From positions 47,826 through 53,715 of the forward strand of contig CAJUCK010000006.1 in the NCBI GenBank assembly GCA_910585395.1: a stretch of DNA of 5,890 nucleotides, read 5' to 3'. Positions within the stretch are counted from its first letter, which is position 1. The number at the start of each line of letters is the position of its first letter. This document shows, piece after piece, positions 1 through 5,736 of the stretch. The stretch is from an uncultured Lachnospiraceae bacterium (GTDB lineage: Bacteria; Bacillota; Clostridia; Lachnospirales; Lachnospiraceae). The translations under genes were made by a program, and so were the position numbers. The notes under the pieces were generated by a model, which did no database searches, had not been told where the DNA came from, and saw only the letters and a list, made by a program, of their open reading frames with translations.

Positions 1-2601
1 CCTGTCACGCAGAGTGTCCAGCGTCTGTTTTACCATCTGCTGCTGCAGTTCTTCCACCACAATGGTTTCCGTTATCTCCACTTCTATGAGCTCCTTAGGG
101 ATTTGATATCTCTCAAGAACTTCCTCAAAACGCTCTGGAAAATCTGCTCTGATAAAATGCATCCTGGAAAAATTACAGGAAACAGTCACAACTGGTTTTC
201 CTGCCATTATTCTCCGCTGCAGCATCCTGCAGACACAGTTCAGTACAAAGAAATCAATTTCTGTCACTCTGCCCGTCTGTTCATAGTAAGGCACAAAAAA
301 TCCTGGAGACCTGACCATGCCGCCTGCAGTAGGATCTAAAAATCTTATCAGCGCTTCTGCACCAATTACCTTCTCACTGCGGATATCTACTTTTGCCTGA
401 TAATAGGTAACAAAATTGTCTTCTATATCCACAGACTCCAGCAATTTTTCCCGTTCATGCCGCTGTTTGAGCATCTGTTCCAGCGCTTCGTCATAAATCA
501 TAATATCGCTGAGGCGGCTGTCTTTCATAAATTCTAACGCCTGTGTCGCATAATTCACTGCCACATGAAGATCATCACTATCCGCAGGCACCAGGTAAAC
601 TCCAAGCTGCAACGCCATGTGATTTTCTGTATCACAATAAATACTGTTTTCTATTTCTTCTTCCATCCGCATCATCCGCTGAAGAAAATCTTCCCTAGTC
701 TGGTACCTGAGAAGCAGCACAAACCGGTCTCCCTGGTTTCTAGCACAAATTTCACTCTTGGCATCAATATTTTCCATCAGATATTTTGCAACTGATTCTA
801 AAAGCTTCTGGCCAGCATTCCATCCATAGATGATATTATAACGGCGAAATTGTGAAATATTCACACACACTACCCCATACTGCTGTTCCTTTCGTTCCGG
901 AAGAAGCTTTGATTTTCCGTGGTAAATCAGATAATTCAGATTCCAGATATCCATTCCCGTATCTTTGTACATAAGCTTCTGAATTTTTCTGCTTCCTCTG
1001 ATCATATGATACGCCACCAGTAAAACAATCACAACAACGATCAGCAGTATAGCATTGATTTCCAAACTGTGGCTGCGCAGAAAACGATCAAAACTCATCA
1101 GCGCGTAGACATTGGTCTCCAGCATATATTCACTGACCTGTCTGGCATCTATGGTTTCTGTAATTTTGTTTAAAATTCCCGCAAGCTGTACACTGTCATT
1201 TCTGACCGCTATGGAGATATGATGTTCCCCGCTTAATACGCTTTTCACTTCCAGCTTGCTGTAAGAAAGTTCTGTTCCCATCAAATATTCAGACAGATAA
1301 CCGTCACACAGTACAGCGTCCGCCTCCCTTTTGACTATGGCATCCAGACATTCCTGCTGAGTATCATAAATTTCAAGATTTATCTTGTTAAGATCAAAAG
1401 CGAGACCGGCTTCTCCAGACAAATAGGAAACTGTGGCAAGCGTATCCACATCACTGAGCTTGCCTTCCTCCTTCATGGCAATAATCAAAGGAATTTCTGC
1501 ATACTCCTTGATCATGGTAAAGCCACAGTGATTCAGAGTCTCTTTCGTATCGGTGCAATAAGAAAGAATATCAACTGTTCCATCTTCAAGAGCCTTTTTT
1601 GCTTCTTTTTCATTTTCAAATTTCTGATAATTTATTTTCAGCCCTGTAGATTCCAATCCTTTATCCAGCAAGTCTCTCGTCAGACCTCTGCAGTCTCCAT
1701 CCTCCTCATAGGAAAAAGGATAATAGCCGTCAAGATAGCCCACCTTAACAGCCCCTGTATCTTTAATATATTCCTTTTCTTCTGTGGTAAATACCACTGT
1801 TTTATCCAGCCTGCTCTGATAAAACTTATTCATCAGCTCCGTTTCCAGTTCTGGGTGGCTGATCTTCAAATCCGCAATTGCCTGGTTCAATTCCCGCATT
1901 ACATCATCATTTCCAGGATATGTAATATAGTAAAAAGGCATGGGGGCAAAACGGCCAATTAAGCGCTGCCCTTCTCTGATTTCCGTAAAAGTATGGATAT
2001 ATGCATCAATTTCCCCTTTTTCCAAAGCTTCCTGTAATTCTGCCGTGGTATTATAAGTGGTAAGTTTTGGGCTGTTGACTCCATGATCTTTGAGATACTG
2101 TAAAAATTCCTCTTTGCGCACATACGTTTTCACCATGCCAAAGGTAATTTGCTTCATGGCTTCAAAATCTTCGTATGCCAGTCTGCTGTCTCCCTTTGCC
2201 GCTATCACACCGAACGTATAGCCGCTGGGCAGGGAAGCATACTGATAAACTTTAGAACGCTCTTCTGAAAACTGTGCAGACCCTACCAGATCTACTTTCT
2301 TCTCTGATAAAAGCGCCAGCGCTTCATCCCAGCTTCCACATTCCATATACTCTACATCCCAGTCCGCATATTCACACAAAGCATTTAAGTACTGCACATC
2401 CATCCCGTCATATTCCAGCTCTCCTGTCTTGATATGATAACCGTCCATAGGAAAAAACGCCACTTTCACTGTCCGTTTAACCGCCGCTTCTGCTGCTTCC
2501 GGCAGCAGATATCCAAAGATACCTGATATCATCGTTATTCCCAGCATAAATGCCAGTATTTTCTTCCACTTATAATTCAATTGTGCCTTAATTTCAACCA
2601 C
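1..2601 (-). CDS. Membrane sensor: two SBP_bac_3-like domains, TM, degenerate GGDEF, EAL (3' end beyond window)
   Basis: Putative c-di-GMP phosphodiesterase receptor; 867 codons are open from GTG 2601 to base 1 with no stop. Residues about 15-40 form a basic-then-hydrophobic export signal or anchor ending near AEAA. Residues about 44-262 and 283-495 are two tandem amino-acid-type periplasmic binding folds; the first keeps FSEERSK with Arg115 where this family binds a ligand carboxylate, the second lacks the Arg. A strong transmembrane helix lies at about 514-534. Residues about 541-715 are GGDEF-like, but the signature reads QGDRF (623-627), so cyclase activity is unlikely. The EAL domain starts near 730 and shows EAL (749-751), the NFS asparagine (N810) and EITE (842-845). 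The DDFG region, roughly the last 100 residues, lies beyond the edge. GTG was chosen because AAGGA sits 6 bases upstream and an in-frame TAA precedes it; ATG at codon 19 would cut into the signal segment. Architecture is confident; ligand and activity are inferred. Confidence 0.92.
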   Translation of the reverse strand, partial: MVEIKAQLNYKWKKILAFMLGITMISGIFGYLLPEAAEAAVKRTVKVAFFPMDGYHIKTGELEYDGMDVQYLNALCEYADWDVEYMECGSWDEALALLSEKKVDLVGSAQFSEERSKVYQYASLPSGYTFGVIAAKGDSRLAYEDFEAMKQITFGMVKTYVRKEEFLQYLKDHGVNSPKLTTYNTTAELQEALEKGEIDAYIHTFTEIREGQRLIGRFAPMPFYYITYPGNDDVMRELNQAIADLKISHPELETELMNKFYQSRLDKTVVFTTEEKEYIKDTGAVKVGYLDGYYPFSYEEDGDCRGLTRDLLDKGLESTGLKINYQKFENEKEAKKALEDGTVDILSYCTDTKETLNHCGFTMIKEYAEIPLIIAMKEEGKLSDVDTLATVSYLSGEAGLAFDLNKINLEIYDTQQECLDAIVKREADAVLCDGYLSEYLMGTELSYSKLEVKSVLSGEHHISIAVRNDSVQLAGILNKITETIDARQVSEYMLETNVYALMSFDRFLRSHSLEINAILLIVVVIVLLVAYHMIRGSRKIQKLMYKDTGMDIWNLNYLIYHGKSKLLPERKEQQYGVVCVNISQFRRYNIIYGWNAGQKLLESVAKYLMENIDAKSEICARNQGDRFVLLLRYQTREDFLQRMMRMEEEIENSIYCDTENHMALQLGVYLVPADSDDLHVAVNYATQALEFMKDSRLSDIMIYDEALEQMLKQRHEREKLLESVDIEDNFVTYYQAKVDIRSEKVIGAEALIRFLDPTAGGMVRSPGFFVPYYEQTGRVTEIDFFVLNCVCRMLQRRIMAGKPVVTVSCNFSRMHFIRADFPERFEEVLERYQIPKELIEVEITETIVVEELQQQMVKQTLDTLRDR

Positions 2602-2607
2602 GCCCCA

Positions 2608-2612
2608 TCCTT
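2608..2612 (-). promoter_or_regulatory. Ribosome binding site deciding the GTG start of the sensor gene
   Basis: AAGGA on the minus strand lies 6 bases before GTG 2601. No ATG in this frame has a comparable site: the first in-frame ATG is codon 19, inside the hydrophobic N-terminal segment. This supports a non-ATG start. Confidence 0.65.
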
Positions 2613-2630
2613 ATTTTTACACTTTCTTTC

Positions 2631-2659
2631 ATTTTAACACGCGCAAATCTCTGTTTCAA
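2631..2659 (-). promoter_or_regulatory. Candidate sigma-A promoter for the sensor gene
   Basis: TTGAAA (2654-2659) and TAAAAT (2631-2636) are separated by exactly 17 bases. The predicted start near 2624 would give a leader of about 23 bases before GTG 2601. A 9-base direct repeat begins at the -35 box and extends upstream. Two weaker candidates lie further upstream: TTGATT, 16 bases, TATAAA (2730-2757), and TTGTGT, 16 bases, TATAAT (2792-2819). Seen by pattern only. Confidence 0.6.
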
Positions 2660-2817
2660 GGACAAAAAAGGACAAATCCGTATAAAAACTCCGCGTATGC
2701 AAGCCCCCAGGTTTTTTCCCTTCCAGACTTTTATATTCCGCAGTTTTAGAAAATCAAATGCAGGATTTCTACTGCCAATCTTAGAAATGCTATTATAGCT
2801 CCAGCTTATTTTTACAC

Positions 2818-2852
2818 AAAACTTAAAACGAGGCTGATGCACAAACAGCCTC
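2818..2852 (-). terminator. Intrinsic terminator after dapB
   Basis: On the minus strand GAGGCTG (2846-2852) pairs perfectly with CAGCCTC (2830-2836) around a 9-base loop. It is followed by the T-rich run GTTTTAAGTTTT. It lies about 117 bases past the dapB stop and separates the dap operon from the sensor gene. The T run is interrupted, so strength is uncertain. The plus-strand flank has no T run, so it is not obviously bidirectional. Confidence 0.75.
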
Positions 2853-2969
2853 AGATACCATACAAATCACACCACATCCCTGGCAAGTATTGTATCTGTC
2901 TGCTATTTTGCAACAGCCTCATTATTTTATTCCATATCAATATTCCATATCTGCTTCTGTTAATGATTA

Positions 2970-3737
2970 TCAAATTTGCGTTCCAGCAATCACATCACTC
3001 ATCTCATACCTGCCTGCTGCCCTGCCTGCCAAAAACTTTGCCGCTTCCACTGCACCCTTAGCAAAGACCGCTTTGGAATATGCTGTATGTTTAAATTCAA
3101 TGACTTCATCCATTCCTGCAAAAATTACATCATGCTCTCCCACAATGTTTCCACCCCGGACAGCCTGTATTCCAATTTCGTATTTTTCACGTTTCTTTCG
3201 TTCCAACGTTCTGTCATACTTATACGCATATGCATTTTCCAGAGCCTCGTTCAAGGAATCTGCAAGAGCAAGGGCTGTACCGCTGGGAGCATCTACTTTC
3301 TGATTATGGTGTTTCTCCACAATTTCCATATCAAACCCTGCTGGAGCCAGAATTTTTGCCGCCCTCTGCAGTAAATCCAGCAGCATATTAATACCAAGAG
3401 ACATATTTGCAGATTTCAGCACCGCCGTTTTCCTGCTGGCCTCTTCCACGCGTCCCAGCTGTTCCTGGCTCAAGCCTGTTGTGCACAGAACCACTGGAAG
3501 TTTCCGCTGAACGCAGTAATCCAAAAGCCCATCCACAGCCGACGCTGATGCAAAATCCACTACAACATCTGCTCCCACATCACATTCTGCAATACTGGCA
3601 AATACTGGGTAATCATTTTCAATTCCCCTATAAGGGTCGACTCCTGCCACAATTTGAATCTCACTGTCTTCCTTGCAAATATCTGTAATGACCTGCCCCA
3701 TTTTTCCGTTACAGCCATGCATAATCATTTTTATCAT
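2970..3737 (-). CDS. dapB: 4-hydroxy-tetrahydrodipicolinate reductase (DapB)
   Basis: Cytoplasmic enzyme that reduces the product of DapA with NAD(P)H to tetrahydrodipicolinate, the second committed step of the diaminopimelate/lysine pathway. The protein has 255 residues, a usual length. The N-terminal Rossmann part shows HGCNGKMGQ (7-15, dinucleotide-binding loop), DFASAS (61-66) and TTGLS (86-90). The catalytic and substrate part shows EKHHNQKVDAPSGTAL (141-156) with His143, His144, Lys147 and the SGT substrate loop, and ends with the conserved HTAYSKAVFAKGA segment. An ATG two codons earlier (3743) is possible, but only 2 bases separate it from AGGAGG, whereas ATG 3737 is spaced at 8. It lies about 40 bases after dapA on the same strand with no terminator between, so it is co-transcribed and under the same riboswitch. 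Confidence 0.97.
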   Translation of the reverse strand: MIKMIMHGCNGKMGQVITDICKEDSEIQIVAGVDPYRGIENDYPVFASIAECDVGADVVVDFASASAVDGLLDYCVQRKLPVVLCTTGLSQEQLGRVEEASRKTAVLKSANMSLGINMLLDLLQRAAKILAPAGFDMEIVEKHHNQKVDAPSGTALALADSLNEALENAYAYKYDRTLERKKREKYEIGIQAVRGGNIVGEHDVIFAGMDEVIEFKHTAYSKAVFAKGAVEAAKFLAGRAAGRYEMSDVIAGTQI

Positions 3738-3745
3738 GTTCATTT

Positions 3746-3751
3746 CCTCCT
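3746..3751 (-). promoter_or_regulatory. Ribosome binding site of dapB, favouring the second ATG
   Basis: A full AGGAGG lies 2 bases before ATG 3743 and 8 bases before ATG 3737. The second spacing is the normal one, so translation most likely starts at 3737 and the first ATG falls in the spacer. Confidence 0.7.
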
Positions 3752-3778
3752 GTACGTATCTTACAGCTGTTAAACAGA

Positions 3779-4678
3779 TTAGACAGGCACAGATACAGAA
3801 ATGCCAAAATCCTGCATTGCTTTTGCCAGCCGTTTTACATTCTCTGGTTCCATCTCACTGAGCGGCGCCCGCAGAGAACCAACCTGCCAGCCCATAAGGT
3901 TCATTGCCGCTTTCACCGGAATTGGGTTTACTTCACAGAACAGAGCGTCCACCATTGGTATTGCTTTCCACTGCATTTTAAGCGCTTCCTGTTGTCTTCC
4001 TTCCAGATAATTCATCACCATATCGTGCATAAATTTAGGCGCCACATTCGAAAGTACTGAAATCACACCTATTCCACCACATGCGAGCAATGGCACCACC
4101 TGCCCGTCTTCTCCAGAATACAGTTCAAAATCTCCCTGCGTCTGCTCCATCAGTCTCAGCGTATAAGAAATATCTCCCACTGCATCTTTCATACCCACAA
4201 TATTCTCCACATCTCTTGCCAGAGCAGCTGCTGTACCCACCTCGATCTTACATCCCGTTCTTCCTGGAACATTGTACAAAATAACCGGAAGATCCACACT
4301 TCCTGCGATCTGAGTATAATGGCTGATCAGTCCTTTTTGTGTCGCTTTATTATAATAAGGCGTCACCACCAGCAATCCATCTGCGCCAGCCTCCTTTGCA
4401 CGGCGTGACAAATCAATGGCTGTTCTGGTACAATTTGATCCTGTGCCTGCAATAACTGGTATCCTTTTATTTACAATAGAGACTGCGGCACGGATCACTT
4501 CTAAATGTTCATCTTCTGTGAGCGTAGACGCTTCTCCTGTAGTTCCTGTGATAATAATGCTGTCTGTCTCATTTTTAATCTGGTCTTCTAAAATCTCTGC
4601 CAGTTTATCAAAATCCACTTCCAGATTTTCTTTCATAGGTGTTACCAGCGCAACACCAGCTCCTTTGAAAAGTGCCAT
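3779..4678 (-). CDS. dapA: 4-hydroxy-tetrahydrodipicolinate synthase (DapA)
   Basis: Cytoplasmic TIM-barrel class I aldolase that condenses pyruvate with aspartate semialdehyde, the first committed step to diaminopimelate and lysine. The 299-residue length is typical. Visible motifs are TGTTGE (44-49, with the two catalytic threonines), TPYYNK (106-111, Tyr109 from the neighbouring subunit), YNVPGRT (135-141, Tyr135 and substrate-binding Arg140) and GMKDAVGD (162-169) with Schiff-base Lys164. The active site looks complete. Aligned by eye to E. coli DapA, the lysine-site positions His53 and Glu84 read Glu55 and Thr86, suggesting weak or absent lysine feedback. GAGGAGG sits 7 bases before the ATG. 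The gene is first in a dapA-dapB operon behind a lysine riboswitch and terminator. Confidence 0.98.
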   Translation of the reverse strand: MALFKGAGVALVTPMKENLEVDFDKLAEILEDQIKNETDSIIITGTTGEASTLTEDEHLEVIRAAVSIVNKRIPVIAGTGSNCTRTAIDLSRRAKEAGADGLLVVTPYYNKATQKGLISHYTQIAGSVDLPVILYNVPGRTGCKIEVGTAAALARDVENIVGMKDAVGDISYTLRLMEQTQGDFELYSGEDGQVVPLLACGGIGVISVLSNVAPKFMHDMVMNYLEGRQQEALKMQWKAIPMVDALFCEVNPIPVKAAMNLMGWQVGSLRAPLSEMEPENVKRLAKAMQDFGISVSVPV

Positions 4679-4758
4679 ATTATTTCCTCCTCGCTTATAA
4701 GTTTTATTATAAAATTTTGAATCGTTTTAACAGTTCGCAGCAACAAGGCTTTCTCATG

Positions 4759-4790
4759 AAAAAATAAGAAGCCGACTAATGAGCCGGCTT
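4759..4790 (-). terminator. Riboswitch-controlled intrinsic terminator upstream of dapA
   Basis: The minus-strand stem AAGCCGGCT / AGTCGGCTT has 9 pairs (one G-U) around a CATT loop, followed immediately by CTTATTTTTT. It lies between the lysine aptamer and dapA, about 80 bases before the start codon, as expected for the expression platform. A smaller hairpin, AGCAGA-TTTG-TCTGCT (4806-4821), lies between aptamer and terminator. I could not draw a convincing antiterminator by eye. Confidence 0.9.
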
Positions 4791-4833
4791 AACGTTCTGA
4801 ATACAAGCAGACAAATCTGCTCTTCAAGTCTTC

Positions 4834-4998
4834 GATAGCGCCCCATCCATTTCAGATGACAGTCATATAGTTATTCACCCTATGCCCAAGAATGCCTCCG
4901 CAGGAAAAGTCCATTCTTTCGGCGTTCCTCCCTTTCCTCTACCATCTTATGCACCTGCCGCATCCGGTAAATTACTCATGATTCACGCAACCTCTATC
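4834..4998 (-). promoter_or_regulatory. Lysine riboswitch (L box) aptamer
   Basis: The minus strand shows the L-box landmarks in order: P1 GATAG (4994-4998), GAGGTTGCG, the GAGTAA internal-loop motif, GGGAGGAACGCCGAA, GACTGTCATC with its GATG partner, then GGGGCGCTATC whose CTATC (4834-4838) closes P1. The span of 165 nt is close to the usual aptamer size. It starts about 15 nt after the predicted transcription start and is followed by an intrinsic terminator and dapA, so lysine binding should favour termination. The match to the family is strong. The regulatory direction follows from known transcription-terminating L boxes and is not shown here directly. Confidence 0.94.
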
Positions 4999-5020
4999 CA
5001 TTTGTTTCTAAACTAGATTT

Positions 5021-5049
5021 AATATAGCATTTTCTATTCACAAAGTCAA
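5021..5049 (-). promoter_or_regulatory. Sigma-A promoter of the riboswitch-dapA-dapB operon
   Basis: TTGACT (5044-5049) and TATATT (5021-5026) are separated by 17 bases, near-consensus at both boxes. The predicted start, near 5014, is just upstream of the aptamer P1 stem, which fits a leader that begins with the riboswitch. Confidence 0.85.
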
Positions 5050-5130
5050 GAGTGAAAGAATTCGTTCCTCCTTCCACCATCTGCCTTCTTTTACTAAAAC
5101 ACACGTAAATTATGGAAACCATAACATTGG

Positions 5131-5613
5131 CTATCCCTCATGAATTTCATAAACCTTTTCAGCATATCTGCGCAGTAAATCGCTCATCACACCGCCAGTA
5201 AACACAATTCCAGTATCCTCTGATCTTGCGTTCATCAAAGAATCCAAATCTTCTTCAGAAATCATATGATTATGCAGAAGACCCAGAAATCCGTCAAGAA
5301 TCAACAGGCTGCATTCTCCCGTCACTAAAACTTTTCGGGCAAAATTAAATCCATTTCTGATGTTCATCTCTTCTTCCTGCTGCTCTTCTCTTGTCAAATC
5401 TGTAAAATTCTTTTCAGATCTGGCGAAGCTGAAAACTTTCACTTCTGGTTCCAGTCTGCGCAAAAAATCCAGTTCCTCTTCTCTTTTCCCCTTCAGGAAC
5501 TGAATAATAATGACACTGTCACCCTGGCTTGCTGATTGTACTGCACATCCAAACGCTGCTGTTGTCTTACCTTTTCCTTCTCCGCAATAAACAGTAACCT
5601 TTTCCTCACACAT
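5131..5613 (-). CDS. CobO/BtuR-family P-loop protein, putative corrinoid adenosyltransferase
   Basis: Members of this family transfer the 5'-deoxyadenosyl group of ATP to Co(I) corrinoids in the cytoplasm. The 160-residue protein has the family P-loop GEGKGKTTAAFG (11-22) and the IIQFLKGK segment (36-43) after strand 2, so the fold assignment is good. Two later conserved places differ from what I expect. The usual LDE of the Walker B-like strand reads LDG (106-108), and the TGR near the C terminus reads TGG (139-141). The protein is also shorter than the classic enzymes of about 170-200 residues. It may therefore be a divergent adenosyltransferase or an ATP-binding relative with another job. 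No other cobalamin gene is in view; neighbours are an SSB-like gene and the dap operon. AAGGA lies 7 bases before the ATG. Confidence 0.82.
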   Translation of the reverse strand: MCEEKVTVYCGEGKGKTTAAFGCAVQSASQGDSVIIIQFLKGKREEELDFLRRLEPEVKVFSFARSEKNFTDLTREEQQEEEMNIRNGFNFARKVLVTGECSLLILDGFLGLLHNHMISEEDLDSLMNARSEDTGIVFTGGVMSDLLRRYAEKVYEIHEG

Positions 5614-5648
5614 GCTGTTTTCCTTTCTTTTTCACAAAGCCTTCCTTA

Positions 5649-5677
5649 AAAATACCACAAACCATCGGAAAATGCAA
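5649..5677 (-). promoter_or_regulatory. Candidate extended -10 promoter for the CobO-like gene
   Basis: TTGCAT (5672-5677), a 17-base spacer and TATTTT (5649-5654) with TGG just before the -10 box form an extended -10 pattern. The predicted start, near 5642, lies about 29 bases before the ATG, leaving room for the ribosome binding site at 5621-5625. Confidence 0.55.
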
Positions 5678-5713
5678 ATTTTTGTCTGAATGCTGTCTGA
5701 AATCGCGGTTTAC

Positions 5714-5735
5714 AAAAGCAAGGAATGCTGCTTTT
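5714..5735 (-). terminator. Possible weak terminator after the SSB-like gene
   Basis: AAAAGCAG pairs with TTGCTTTT (8 pairs, one G-U) around a 6-base loop, directly after the SSB-like stop codon. The arm itself supplies the A and T runs; beyond it the T run is very short. The hairpin is AT-rich, so it may only attenuate. Confidence 0.4.
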
Positions 5736-5736
5736 A

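Larger units (their letters stand above)
2602..2969. other. Non-coding region between dapB and the sensor gene
   Basis: This 368-base stretch holds the dapB-side terminator (2818-2852), three candidate minus-strand promoters, a 9-base direct repeat (2658-2666 and 2668-2676) and an 11-base direct repeat (2928-2938 and 2941-2951). An 82-codon minus-strand frame (2594-2842) begins inside the terminator loop, lacks a ribosome binding site and resembles nothing I know, so I do not call it a gene. I looked for a c-di-GMP riboswitch ahead of the EAL gene and saw none. Confidence 0.7.
4679..5130. other. Non-coding control region between the CobO-like gene and dapA
   Basis: This 452-base stretch contains, in transcription order on the minus strand, a short AT-rich hairpin after the CobO-like stop (5110-5124), an SD-like AAGGAGG with no start after it (5067-5073), a consensus promoter, the lysine riboswitch, its terminator, and an AT-rich leader of about 80 bases carrying the dapA ribosome binding site (4686-4692). 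No further gene is seen. Confidence 0.8.

Noticed and set aside
1528..1962. Plus-strand 144-codon frame
   Set aside because: It lies fully antisense to the second binding domain of the sensor, has no ribosome binding site and a low-complexity Phe/Ile-rich product; it is a shadow frame.
2602..2830. c-di-GMP riboswitch ahead of the EAL gene
   Set aside because: I looked for the conserved GEMM core and its tetraloop-receptor pattern and saw neither; the nearest promoter also leaves only a short leader.
2594..2842. Minus-strand 82-codon frame between dapB and the sensor
   Set aside because: Its ATG is inside the terminator loop, no ribosome binding site precedes it, it spans the candidate promoters, and the product is basic with no recognisable domain.
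2890..3374. Plus-strand frames across dapB
   Set aside because: They are antisense to well-conserved dapB codons and their products resemble no family.
4416..4700. Plus-strand 94-codon hydrophobic frame across the start of dapA
   Set aside because: It is the mirror of conserved dapA codons; hydrophobicity follows from the complementary codons.
5067..5073. Strong SD-like AAGGAGG on the minus strand
   Set aside because: No ATG, GTG or TTG follows at a usable distance with an open frame; it lies just upstream of the riboswitch promoter and is probably a chance match or relic.
5110..5124. Perfect TTATGG-TTT-CCATAA hairpin after the CobO-like gene as a terminator
   Set aside because: The stem is only 6 pairs, AT-rich with a 3-base loop, and only three T residues follow; too weak to call.
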